From a virus: 64,000 nt of DNA. The notes below the pieces were generated by a model, which saw only the letters and a list, made by a program, of their open reading frames with translations, had not been told where the DNA came from and ran no database searches. This document shows, piece after piece, positions 40,931 through 50,764 of this stretch. The stretch covers positions 1 to 64,000 of the IMG/VR virus record IMGVR_UViG_3300010150_000016; one strand, 5' to 3'. Position numbers and translations under genes: made by a program. Each line of letters starts with the position of its first letter. The stretch's first letter is position 1.

Positions 40931-42505
40931 ATGGCAGCCATTATCACCGACCAGTTTAGGGTCATTAATGCAAATAACTTTGTAGACTCTGTAATTGACG
41001 GTACTAACTCGTACTTTACTTTTTTGAGTCTCGCAAACCCAACTATCACGGGTTATGGGAGAACTAGTACCTGGAATAGTACAACGGTACAACCACCGTC
41101 ACCTATTGATAATATTAGCTATATTAATCATGTCTACGATACGATGCTTTTTGGTCGGAAGGTATTACCTGCCGATGTAAGAAGACTTATTCGCAAAATT
41201 CAGTGGACAAAAGGTACATCATATGATATGTATCGACATGATTATGATACTAATAACCGATCATTAGTATCAAACTCCAGCAGACTTTATTCTGCAAACT
41301 ATTACATTATGAATAAAGACTTTAGAGTCTATATTTGTATTAACAATGGTTCTGCTGGGATTACATCTTCAGCAAATGCTTCTCTAGATGAACCAACATT
41401 TACTGACCTAGAACCATCCGCAGCTGGAACGAGTGGTGACGGATATCTATGGAAGTATCTATTTACTGTTCCTCCTGCAGATATTGTCAAATTCGACTCA
41501 ACCGAATATGTAGCAGTTCCTAACCAATGGACTACTAGCTCTGAGAATGAAATTAAAGTTGTTAGAGACAACGGCGATTCTTCGATTAACAACAATCAAA
41601 TTAAGGTTGTTTCTATCGATGAGCAAGGTGAAGGATATTCGTTCTTATCATCTCCAGTAGAATTAGATGTTTTAGGTGATGGTACTGGTGGTAAGGTTAG
41701 GGTTCAAACAAACACTAATGGTCAAATTATTTCTGCAGTTGTAACTGCAGGAGGACAGGGTTACAGTTTTGGAAGAGTTAATCTTTCTTCGATCAATAGT
41801 TCTGCAACTAAGTTTGCAAGACTTACCCCAATCATTCCTCCATCAAGAGGGCATGGATTTGATTTATACAAAGAGTTAGGAACTGATAAAGTTCTAATTT
41901 ATTCTAGATTTGATAACTCTTCATACGACTTTATTTCTGACACTACATTTGCTCAAATTGGTGTTATTAAAAATCCAATTTCCGCAGGTGCCGGATCTAC
42001 TGCGGTTATTAACACTTCAGAATACTCCTCCACAAAGTCCTTAAAATTTACTGGTAATACAGTACAAACCCTTGCTATTGGATCTAAGATTCAACAGGAT
42101 ATTTCGGGAGTTGGAACTGCAAAGGGATATGTAGCTTCCTATGACACTAGCACAAGAGTCATTAAGTATTTCCAAGATAGGAACTTGTATTTGAATCCAA
42201 ATCTTTACGATTCTACTGATAGTATCGGTGTTGGTGGAGATGCCGATGTTTTAGAATTCAGTTCTTCTGGAAACGCTGTTACTGGACCAAGTGGTTTCAG
42301 CGTAAACATCGATTCTGGATTTACCGGTATCTCAACAACTACTCCTTCTGGTAAGGTTATTGATTTGGGAGTGCAGTTTACTAATGGTCTTGCTGCAGAG
42401 GAAATAAATAAAAGGACTGGTGAGATACTTTATCTTGATAATAGACCATCTATTACAAGAAATGAGCGTCAAAAAGAAGACATCAAAATCGTTTTAGAAT
42501 TCTAA
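40931..42505 (+). CDS. gp8: Baseplate wedge protein gp8, enlarged
   Basis: 524 aa against 334 in T4. MAAIITDQFRVINANNFVDS and the segment VLPADVRRLIRKIQWTKGTS are typical of gp8, which sits as a dimer in each wedge. Extra length comes partly from two GxGY beta-units (GEGYSF, GGQGYSF at about residues 230-285) and a C-terminal beta region. Upstream is an exact late box; the downstream gene begins 4 nt after the stop. Confidence 0.9.
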   Translation: MAAIITDQFRVINANNFVDSVIDGTNSYFTFLSLANPTITGYGRTSTWNSTTVQPPSPIDNISYINHVYDTMLFGRKVLPADVRRLIRKIQWTKGTSYDMYRHDYDTNNRSLVSNSSRLYSANYYIMNKDFRVYICINNGSAGITSSANASLDEPTFTDLEPSAAGTSGDGYLWKYLFTVPPADIVKFDSTEYVAVPNQWTTSSENEIKVVRDNGDSSINNNQIKVVSIDEQGEGYSFLSSPVELDVLGDGTGGKVRVQTNTNGQIISAVVTAGGQGYSFGRVNLSSINSSATKFARLTPIIPPSRGHGFDLYKELGTDKVLIYSRFDNSSYDFISDTTFAQIGVIKNPISAGAGSTAVINTSEYSSTKSLKFTGNTVQTLAIGSKIQQDISGVGTAKGYVASYDTSTRVIKYFQDRNLYLNPNLYDSTDSIGVGGDADVLEFSSSGNAVTGPSGFSVNIDSGFTGISTTTPSGKVIDLGVQFTNGLAAEEINKRTGEILYLDNRPSITRNERQKEDIKIVLEF

Positions 42506-42509
42506 GAAG

Positions 42510-45500
42510 ATGCCACAACAGACTAACCTCAATATAAGTCCGTACTACGATGATTTTGATCCTGAAAAGGGATATCATCGGGTTTTGTTCAAACCAGGAT
42601 TTCCGGTACAAGCCAGAGAGCTTACTACCTTACAATCTATTCTACAAAATCAAGTAGAAAAATTCGGTAGCCACATCTTCAAAGAAGGATCCATAGTTAT
42701 TCCTGGATCCGTCACATTTGATGGACAATACTACGCAGTTCAAGTAAATCCAACTCACCTTGGTGTTGATATCGGAGTATATGCCGATAAGGTTATTGGT
42801 AAGAGGATTAAGGGACAGACTACTGGGGTTACTGCAAAAGTAATCAATTTCATTAGTGCATCTCAATCTGATAATGATTTCGACACTTTCTTCGTAAAAT
42901 ATATCAATTCTGCCGTTACTGGAGATTTTAATTTCTTCAACGATGGGGAAGTTTTAGTTGCAGAAGAGTCATTTACTTATGGTGGCACAACTATTAATGT
43001 TGGCGGTACTTTTGGATCTACTATTGATTTAAATGCATGCACTATCGGATCTTCAGCTTCTATTGATAATGGAATTTTCTTTCTTAGAGGAAATTTTGTA
43101 CGAGTAGATAAGCAAACAATTGTTTTAGACCAATATAGTTCACAACCTTCTTATAGAGTTGGACTTAAAGTAGTCGAAACTACAGTTTCTGCTAAATCAG
43201 ATGAAAGTCTCTATGATAATGCTAAGGGTTTTTCTAATTTTGCTGCTCCTGGTGCTGATAGACTTAAGTACACTTTAGTACTTGATAAGAAGAATCTGAC
43301 AGACTTTAATGATACTGACTTTGTAGAGATTCTTCGTATCAATAACGGCGAAGTACTACAAATTAAAAGAGAGACAGAATATTCTAAGATCAGAGATTAC
43401 CTTGCATCAAGAACTTTTGACGAGTCTGGTGACTACACAGTCAATAAGTTTCTACTAAATGTTACCGAATGTCTTAATGATAGACAAGGTAATAATGGAG
43501 TATACTTTTCAGATCAGACAACTCTTGATGGCAATGAACCGGATGAGGATCTTGCTTGCTTAAAAGTTAGTGCAGGTAAGGCATATGTAAAAGGATATGA
43601 GGTATCCACTGATGGCCCGACAACTATTGACTTCTTCAAACCAAGAGAAACTCAAGAAGTAAAAGGTAAAGCGTTCCCATTTGAAATGGGAAATAAGTTC
43701 GTTGTAAATAATGTAACTGGTATCACTACATTTACAAACAGAATTGATCTGTTTAGTGGTCCAAATATTAATGCTACTGCTAATGTCCCTGGAACATCAG
43801 TAAAAGTTGGTGATGCTAAGGTATATAATTTTGGATTAAGAGATCAAAAATATGAAAATGCATCTACAGAGTTTGATCTGTATTTGTATGATGTTCAAAC
43901 ATACACAACACTAAAACTAAGTGACAATGTAAGCTCAACTGAACTTATTAAGTCGGCGTTTATTGTCGGTAAAGAAAGTGGTGCTAATGCATTTGCAGTA
44001 TCTGCAGGTGCTGGTAGTAGTACAATTCAAGTTACTCAAACCTCGGGTTCGTTCCGAAGAGGAGAAACTATCTTAGTTAATGGTACTGATGAACTTCCAA
44101 GAACCATTGAAGAAGTTACTGCTTACGGTATAAATGATGTTTTCTCGTTTGCTCAAAGTGGTAACAGTTTTGTCGCTAATAAGAAACTAACTGACAGAAT
44201 TCCACCTAGATTAGGAACAGGTGAGATTAGTATGGTTAAAGCAGGTGCTACTGCAACAGTAACTGCACCTAGGATCGATAGTTTTCAAAGATTCAAGCCT
44301 GGTGATATTATTAGATACACTAGAAAAATTGGTAGTGTAGAAACTCAAGTTGAAAATGTTGTCGTTACCATTGCTGCTGATTTGCAGTCGATGACCGTTG
44401 GTGCTATGACCACGGTTTCAAATCTATATGATGGTTCGGTGGCCACTTTTACTGGTCAAATTAAAATTGGTCAGCAAGATAATAGCACGGAAAATGCATC
44501 TTTGATTACGGTTATTCCCGATCTCAATGTTTCTAATGTTGATTTTACGGGATCATCTCTTTTTCTTTCTGCTCAAGTTCAAAATGAGTCTACAAATGCA
44601 CTTGGTCAATTAGTTCTTCCTATTTCTTCTGTAGATCTTGATGATGCATCATTTGCAGCTTTTGATGAAGAGAGATATCAAGCACAATATTCTAACGGAA
44701 CTATTGCTGTAATTCAAGAGGATCAAGTAACAGTAAGTCCAACACAACTTACAATTACTGGACTCGATGCTTCACAAACTGGAATGACAGTTAATGTCAC
44801 AGTTACTAAGGCTAATATTAAAAATAAAGTAAAAGAATTTAAGAGATGTCAGCAAGTTTCAGTCACTAGATCGTCAAATAGGAGCTCTGGTAGCGATCCT
44901 GCCACGAGTGTAAATGATGGATTAAATCATAGTGAATTGTATGGACTGAGAGTTCAGGACAGAGACATTTCTTTGCATGAACCAGATTCTACAGATATTG
45001 TCGCTATCTACGAGTCATTAGATACTTCTGCTCCTATACTTGATAAGTTAGTATTTGTATCTACAGATGATGTATTCACTAGTGCCATTATTGGAGAAAA
45101 CATTTCTGGTACTACTAGCAAAGCAATTGCAAAAGTAGTTTCTATTGATGCAGCTAGTAATGAAATTTCAATCGTTTATCTTACTGGCGATAAGTTTTCT
45201 GTTTTAGAACCACTAGTTTTTGAAGAGTCGAACACTACTGCGGTCTTACAGGCATTTGTTCCTGGTAAGTATAGAGATATTACTTCCAGTTATCTACTAG
45301 ATAAAGGTCAAAGAGACCAATACTATGATTATTCAAGAGTAGTAAGAAATAGAGGTGCATATGTTCCTCATAGACAACTTTTGATTATTCATAACAGATA
45401 TGATGTACCTAGTGGAGATACTGGAGATGTCTTCACGGTTAATAGTTACGATGAAGAAAGATATAAAAATGATATTCCACAGATTGGACCGAGGCGTATT

Positions 45501-48500
45501 GAGGCACAAGATGTTTTAGACTTTAGACCTAGAGTTCCTACATATAATCCAGCTTCTGCTTCGGAATCGCCTTTCTTCTATACCTCTAGAGATTTCGTAG
45601 GAAAACCAGATAGAATCTTGACTCCTAATGAGTCAATGACTTTCGATTATGATTTCTATCTACCTAGAATTGACAAGTTAGTTCTCCTCCCTGATGGTAA
45701 TTTTGACTTATTAAAGGGTAAGGCAGCTAGACAACCAATTCCCCCAGTAGTGTCTGGACCAGGAATGGAGATTGGTACAATTCTTCTTCCTGCGTATCTT
45801 AAGGATGTTGAAGAAGCAAGAGTTTATCTGAAGGATAATCGTCGTTATACGATGAGAGATATTGGCGATCTTGCTGATAGAGTCGAAAACTTAGAAGTAG
45901 TTACTAGCCTCAACCTCTTAGAAAAGAGCGCAGAGTCTCTACAAATTAGAGATGCTCAAGGTCTTACAAGATTTAAATCTGGTTTCTTTGTTGACAACTT
46001 CAAGACCTTTGATTTTATGCATCCCAGTTCACCAGCTGAGATTGATAGGGACCTTGGTGAACTAAGACCATTACGAGAATTTGAGTCTTCTGCACTTCAG
46101 GTTGCTGCTAAGTCCGACTTACCAGTATCTCAGATCGATTATAGTACTAACTTCTTATTACTTGATGATGGAAATACTCAGAAGACTGGTAATCTATTGT
46201 CCCTAAAATATGAAGAAGTTGAATATATTAAGCAAGAGTTTGCTACAAGAGTAAACAACATTAATCCATTCCATGTTGTTGCATACACTGGCGAATTAAA
46301 ACTCAACCCTTCTATTGATAATTGGATCAATACTAGAGAGACTCAAAATACTATCCGTAATACTATTGGTATTACTGTATTCAATAACCAAGTTGCTGCA
46401 AACTTTAGTTTGACTAGAGGTGGTGCTCTTGGAGGTTCAGCTTCTGTAACTACTAGAGAAACTGGTAGAACTGTACAGAGAGATGACATTAGATCTGAGA
46501 ATACTTTTATTGCAGAGGAAACTTTTGATCCATTCTGCCGTTCTAGAAATATTGAATTTAATGCAATTGGATTAAAACCATTTACTAATTTCTATCCTTT
46601 CTTTGATAACCAGGGTGGGGTTGATATTATTCCCAAGTTGCTAGAAGTCTCTAATGTTTCTGGTTCTTTCCAAATAGGTGAAACTATTAGAGGAACTATT
46701 GGTGCAACAGCCTTTGAGTTTAGATTGGCTGCTCCAAATCATAAGATTGGACCGTTCAATGCTCCCACAACAACATACACTGTAAATCCCTACGATCCTT
46801 CATCTACTCTTCCAAACGGTTACTCTCAGGCATCTACCGTCTTAAACATTGATGTTACTTCACTTGCTGCTCAAGCGCAGGGAGCGTTCTTCGGATTCGC
46901 TCCTACTGGAATGGTCATTAGAGGTCTTACAAGTGGCGCACAAGCGAGTGTAGCAGGGGTAAGATTAGTATCTGATGACTTTGGTGATCTATTTGGTTCC
47001 ATCTTCTTAAGAGATCCTAATCAGACACCCACACCTCAAGTTAGAATTAGATCTGGTAATAGAGACTTTAGATTGACATCTAGTCAATCTAATGCAAACC
47101 CAGCACCAGGATCTACTTTAATTTCTCATGCTACCACTCGTTATACCGCAACTGGTACAACAAGAGTTGTTCAAACAGATATTAGAATTACTACACTTGA
47201 AACAACCACAATTACCAATCTTTCTACGATTGATATTAGAGGAACAATTCCAAATCCTCCTCCACCACCACCGCCAGTAATCATCAATAATACAAGAGTT
47301 ATTGATAGAACTAGAACGGTCATTAGAAACCGTACTAGAGTTATTAATAGAACTCGTGTTGTCCGCGTAAGAAGAAGAGACCCGCTGGCACAAACGATTG
47401 TGACTGGACCAGAAGGAGCTTGGATTACCTCGCTTGATCTGTTCTTTGCAACTAAGAATGCAGGAACAACACCCGTAAGGATTGAAATTAGAACAGTTGA
47501 ATTGGGTACTCCAACTCTGTTTGTTATCGATAGAGCTGCTCAGGCAACTATTCGCCCTTCAGATATTACAACATCTGCAGATGGTTCTGTTGCAACTAAT
47601 GTTAGATTTGACACTCCATTCTACTTAGATCCAGACGAGTCTTATGCCATTGTTATCTTGTCAGATAGTGATGAGTATGAGGTATATTGTGGTGAAATGG
47701 GTCAGAAAGCCCTGAATGCACAGTCACTACCTTCTGCTAAGGGTAAAATTTACTCTCAGCAATTTGCTATGGGTTCATTGTTCAAGTCACAAAACGGTGC
47801 AACTTGGACACCCACACAGTTTGAAGACCTTACATTCACTCTATACAGAGCGAATTATACATCGGAGCAGGGTCTATTAACATTCTTCAACCCACCAGTT
47901 GAACCAAATAACGGTTTTCTTCCCCCATTATCTTTTGATCCCATCATTGGTATTCCTAAGAAAGGAAAACTTGGTATCGTAACAACAACAAATGCTGGGC
48001 TAATCGGCACAGTATTTACTGCTGGTCGTAAGATTAGTGAACAAACCTCTACATATCGCTATGGATATATTGAAGATAAGGGTGGTCCTGTAACGGGAGT
48101 AGTCGGTATTCTTACAGGTGGTTCCAATTATGGCACTCCCACCAATCCAATAACGACATACAATATTAATGGTAACGGAGAAGGTCTTACCTTAAACACC
48201 ACTATTGGTGCTGGCATCTCAGCTGTTACTGCAGTTACTGTTGCTGCTTCTGGTAGAGGGTACAAAGTTGGTGATGTAATCGGACTAACAACTGCAGATG
48301 TTGGTGGATCTGGTTCTGGTGTTCGTATTGGGATTAACTCTATTAATGGTATCGATACTCTGTATCTCACAGATGTTCAAGCAGAAACTTTTGATACCTC
48401 AGCTGGAAATGAGGCTACTTATTCCCATACTTCAGGTTCTATAATCGCAACTGGTTTAGATATTACTAGTTTTAATGCAACCGGAAGTGTGTACACTGGA

Positions 48501-49832
48501 GAATACTTTAAAGTATCTCATCGTAATCATGGTATGCATAGTCCTTTGAACAAGGTAATTCTTTCAGATGTCCAATCTGATGTTATTCCTACGGAATTGT
48601 CCGTAAATTTAGCATCAAATGAAACTTCTATCTCTGTTGCATCAACTACACAATTTAGTACATTTGAAGGTGCTGTAGTTAGTGCCGCAAACACTGGATA
48701 TGCGTTTATTAACAGTGAAATTATTTCTTACACTACTGTTGGAGTTTCAAGTCTTGGTGGTGTTGTAAGGGGTGTAGATGACTCGAACGCATTGAATCAT
48801 CTCAAAGATGATATCGTGAACAAGTATGAATACAATGGGGTTTCTTTAAGAAAAATTAATACTGAGCATGATGTGCAAACCATTCTTAGAGGTATTGACG
48901 AATATTATTTAAAAGTTGACAGAGGATCTAGTAGATCTGTTGATGACAACTCTAATAACATTCCTCAGGTATCTTTCCAAGAAGAAGCCGCTGGTGGTGG
49001 TCAACAAGTACATGCTTCTAAAAACATCCAATTTGACGCTGTAAGACCACTATTAGATGCTTCCACCTTTGGACCCACAGACTTCATTTCTCTACAAATG
49101 AGAAGTGTTACAGGTACTTCTCCTGACGGTTCAGAGACATCTTTCCTTGATCAGGGATTTGAAGATTTAAACCTCAATAGAAATAACATTCTTGAGACAA
49201 CAAGACTTCTTGCTGCTAGAACTAACGAGTCAGCTAGACTTGGATCATTACCAAGAAACAAGTCATTTACATTCACAGTCGAACTTGCAAATAGTGGAGA
49301 CAAATTTAATTCACCTACCGTGAATCTTGAAGGTGCTAACGCACTATTCTATGAGAACAGACTCAATAATCCTGTTCTGGATTATCGTACTGATCCTAGA
49401 GTTAAGTCCAGATTCAATGATCCCCATGCTTCTTATTATATGTCGCAACCGATCTATACTAAGAATCCTGCAACTTCAATCAAACTTATTTTTGAAGCTC
49501 GTAGACCGATTGAGTGTGAATTTAGAGCTCTGTATAGCATTATGAAAACAGACTCTAGTGAGGTAACACCTGATTTTGAATTGTTCCCCGGATTTAGAAA
49601 TCTTCTTGATACTGATGGAGATGGTATTGGTGATCAAGTAATTGATCCAACCCAAAATGATGGTATGTCAGATTCCTTTGTTGGTGCTGACGAGACCCAA
49701 TATAGGGAATATACATACTCTGTAGATGACCTGCCAAGTTTCAACGGATTACAAATTAAAATTGTATTCACAGGAACTAATCAAGCAAAACATCCCGTAA
49801 TTAAGAATTTGAGAGTAATTGCTGTAGCATGA
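42510..49832 (+). CDS. DUF4815-type tail-fibre/baseplate protein
   Basis: 2440 aa; AAGAAG lies just before the ATG. The N-terminus YYDDFDPEKGYHRVLFKPGF followed by PVQARELTTLQSILQNQ is the hallmark of the DUF4815 family in large phages. Around residues 1582-1628 a seven-proline run leads into RTRVI-type repeats and a very basic stretch (VVRVRRRDPLAQT). Two GxGY-type units lie near 1870-1915. DTDGDGIGD near residue 2367 looks like a calcium-binding loop of the thrombospondin-3 type. Probably a large peripheral baseplate or fibre protein. Confidence 0.85.
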   Translation: MPQQTNLNISPYYDDFDPEKGYHRVLFKPGFPVQARELTTLQSILQNQVEKFGSHIFKEGSIVIPGSVTFDGQYYAVQVNPTHLGVDIGVYADKVIGKRIKGQTTGVTAKVINFISASQSDNDFDTFFVKYINSAVTGDFNFFNDGEVLVAEESFTYGGTTINVGGTFGSTIDLNACTIGSSASIDNGIFFLRGNFVRVDKQTIVLDQYSSQPSYRVGLKVVETTVSAKSDESLYDNAKGFSNFAAPGADRLKYTLVLDKKNLTDFNDTDFVEILRINNGEVLQIKRETEYSKIRDYLASRTFDESGDYTVNKFLLNVTECLNDRQGNNGVYFSDQTTLDGNEPDEDLACLKVSAGKAYVKGYEVSTDGPTTIDFFKPRETQEVKGKAFPFEMGNKFVVNNVTGITTFTNRIDLFSGPNINATANVPGTSVKVGDAKVYNFGLRDQKYENASTEFDLYLYDVQTYTTLKLSDNVSSTELIKSAFIVGKESGANAFAVSAGAGSSTIQVTQTSGSFRRGETILVNGTDELPRTIEEVTAYGINDVFSFAQSGNSFVANKKLTDRIPPRLGTGEISMVKAGATATVTAPRIDSFQRFKPGDIIRYTRKIGSVETQVENVVVTIAADLQSMTVGAMTTVSNLYDGSVATFTGQIKIGQQDNSTENASLITVIPDLNVSNVDFTGSSLFLSAQVQNESTNALGQLVLPISSVDLDDASFAAFDEERYQAQYSNGTIAVIQEDQVTVSPTQLTITGLDASQTGMTVNVTVTKANIKNKVKEFKRCQQVSVTRSSNRSSGSDPATSVNDGLNHSELYGLRVQDRDISLHEPDSTDIVAIYESLDTSAPILDKLVFVSTDDVFTSAIIGENISGTTSKAIAKVVSIDAASNEISIVYLTGDKFSVLEPLVFEESNTTAVLQAFVPGKYRDITSSYLLDKGQRDQYYDYSRVVRNRGAYVPHRQLLIIHNRYDVPSGDTGDVFTVNSYDEERYKNDIPQIGPRRIEAQDVLDFRPRVPTYNPASASESPFFYTSRDFVGKPDRILTPNESMTFDYDFYLPRIDKLVLLPDGNFDLLKGKAARQPIPPVVSGPGMEIGTILLPAYLKDVEEARVYLKDNRRYTMRDIGDLADRVENLEVVTSLNLLEKSAESLQIRDAQGLTRFKSGFFVDNFKTFDFMHPSSPAEIDRDLGELRPLREFESSALQVAAKSDLPVSQIDYSTNFLLLDDGNTQKTGNLLSLKYEEVEYIKQEFATRVNNINPFHVVAYTGELKLNPSIDNWINTRETQNTIRNTIGITVFNNQVAANFSLTRGGALGGSASVTTRETGRTVQRDDIRSENTFIAEETFDPFCRSRNIEFNAIGLKPFTNFYPFFDNQGGVDIIPKLLEVSNVSGSFQIGETIRGTIGATAFEFRLAAPNHKIGPFNAPTTTYTVNPYDPSSTLPNGYSQASTVLNIDVTSLAAQAQGAFFGFAPTGMVIRGLTSGAQASVAGVRLVSDDFGDLFGSIFLRDPNQTPTPQVRIRSGNRDFRLTSSQSNANPAPGSTLISHATTRYTATGTTRVVQTDIRITTLETTTITNLSTIDIRGTIPNPPPPPPPVIINNTRVIDRTRTVIRNRTRVINRTRVVRVRRRDPLAQTIVTGPEGAWITSLDLFFATKNAGTTPVRIEIRTVELGTPTLFVIDRAAQATIRPSDITTSADGSVATNVRFDTPFYLDPDESYAIVILSDSDEYEVYCGEMGQKALNAQSLPSAKGKIYSQQFAMGSLFKSQNGATWTPTQFEDLTFTLYRANYTSEQGLLTFFNPPVEPNNGFLPPLSFDPIIGIPKKGKLGIVTTTNAGLIGTVFTAGRKISEQTSTYRYGYIEDKGGPVTGVVGILTGGSNYGTPTNPITTYNINGNGEGLTLNTTIGAGISAVTAVTVAASGRGYKVGDVIGLTTADVGGSGSGVRIGINSINGIDTLYLTDVQAETFDTSAGNEATYSHTSGSIIATGLDITSFNATGSVYTGEYFKVSHRNHGMHSPLNKVILSDVQSDVIPTELSVNLASNETSISVASTTQFSTFEGAVVSAANTGYAFINSEIISYTTVGVSSLGGVVRGVDDSNALNHLKDDIVNKYEYNGVSLRKINTEHDVQTILRGIDEYYLKVDRGSSRSVDDNSNNIPQVSFQEEAAGGGQQVHASKNIQFDAVRPLLDASTFGPTDFISLQMRSVTGTSPDGSETSFLDQGFEDLNLNRNNILETTRLLAARTNESARLGSLPRNKSFTFTVELANSGDKFNSPTVNLEGANALFYENRLNNPVLDYRTDPRVKSRFNDPHASYYMSQPIYTKNPATSIKLIFEARRPIECEFRALYSIMKTDSSEVTPDFELFPGFRNLLDTDGDGIGDQVIDPTQNDGMSDSFVGADETQYREYTYSVDDLPSFNGLQIKIVFTGTNQAKHPVIKNLRVIAVA

Positions 49833-50032
49833 GTTTAATTCCCGTTGAAGGGCATTCTAATCTCTGGAGAGATTCTGATACCGGAGCCATCGTTAACGGC
49901 GATGACTCTGCTTATTATGCTTATCAAAGAGAGAAAAGTGCCAAGAAAAATGAAAGGCAGGAACTTGATGATATGAAAAAGGATATTGATGATATTAAAT
50001 CTATGTTAGTTAAAATTGCGAATAAATTATGA
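49829..50032 (+). CDS. Small coiled-coil virion-region protein
   Basis: 67 aa. N-terminal HSNLWRDSDTGAIVNGDDSA, then a C-terminal coiled coil (ELDDMKKDIDDIKSMLVKIA). Overlaps both neighbours by 4 nt (ATGA), so coupled. The form is common next to cyanophage fibre genes and suggests an oligomerising linker or chaperone. Confidence 0.7.
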   Translation: MSLIPVEGHSNLWRDSDTGAIVNGDDSAYYAYQREKSAKKNERQELDDMKKDIDDIKSMLVKIANKL

Positions 50033-50190
50033 GAAATCCACACTCTGAGTTTTTAAAGTATCATGGATTTGCTTCCGAAGATACTCAAAGTATTCCTCCT
50101 ACTGACATGGAAATGCTGAAAACAGATGTTTTAGAAATTAAATTAACCCTCCAACAGGTATTACAGGAATTAAGGAAACTAAATACCTAA
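50029..50190 (+). CDS. Small coiled-coil protein
   Basis: 53 aa (MRNPHSEFLKYHGFASEDTQ). The C-terminal half is a heptad-like helix (EIKLTLQQVLQELRKL). Starts in an ATGA overlap; its stop overlaps the following late-promoter region. Confidence 0.6.
   Translation: MRNPHSEFLKYHGFASEDTQSIPPTDMEMLKTDVLEIKLTLQQVLQELRKLNT
50178..50185 (+). promoter_or_regulatory. T4-type late promoter box
   Basis: ACTAAATA, 28 nt before the ATG at 50214; opens the run of coupled genes from 50214 to 61201. Confidence 0.65.
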
Positions 50191-50213
50191 TAGGATAATC
50201 CGTGATGTAAAGA

Positions 50214-50552
50214 ATGGCAGTTTACATTGCTAATCTCTCAGTCGATACAGGTGTTGATTTTCAACATGGTTTTAGTCTAGGAGATAACGACACAGGCACA
50301 TTTTTGAATCTAACAAACTATACCGCCACATCTCAAATGAGAAAGTGGGCGGGAAGTACTACTGCCGTATCATTCGCGTCCACAGTTACCGATCCCGAAC
50401 AGGGTCAGATCCAGATATCTCTGGCATCTACGCTTACAGCTGATATTAAGCCAGGGCGATACTTTTACGATGTAAATCTTGAAGATTCTGGCGGATTCAA
50501 GTATAAGGTTGTTGAAGGAATGGTCCTAGTCAGAGCAGGAGTAACAAGGTAA
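50214..50552 (+). CDS. Small beta-sandwich virion protein
   Basis: 112 aa. VDFQHGFSLGDNDTGTFLNL, then SQMRKWAG and KPGRYFYDVNLEDSGG. The order of strands resembles the BppU-like N-terminal domains that attach fibres. The ATG is preceded by AAAGA. The stop overlaps the next start (TAATG). Confidence 0.65.
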   Translation: MAVYIANLSVDTGVDFQHGFSLGDNDTGTFLNLTNYTATSQMRKWAGSTTAVSFASTVTDPEQGQIQISLASTLTADIKPGRYFYDVNLEDSGGFKYKVVEGMVLVRAGVTR

Positions 50553-50764
50553 TGCCATCATTACGAATAGGCACATCAAATCAAGTAAAAGTTATTGCCA
50601 GTGGTGCCCTTGGGGGTGGCTCTGGCGGTAGATTGTCATTGCTTGCTGATGTTGATGCATCAGACTTACAGGATGGTTCAATCCTGGTATATGAAGCGGC
50701 GTCGAACGCCTTCAAAACAACAAAAAATTTCCCTGCTGCCATCATTGACGGAGGTGTCTTCTAA
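50552..50764 (+). CDS. Small fibre-associated protein ending IDGGVF
   Basis: 70 aa. SLRIGTSNQVKVIASGALGG, then SLLADVDASDLQDGSILVYE and a C-terminal IDGGVF. The last hexapeptide resembles the end of the next gene's product (IDGGTF). TAATG overlaps at both ends. Probably a virion component. Confidence 0.65.
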   Translation: MPSLRIGTSNQVKVIASGALGGGSGGRLSLLADVDASDLQDGSILVYEAASNAFKTTKNFPAAIIDGGVF

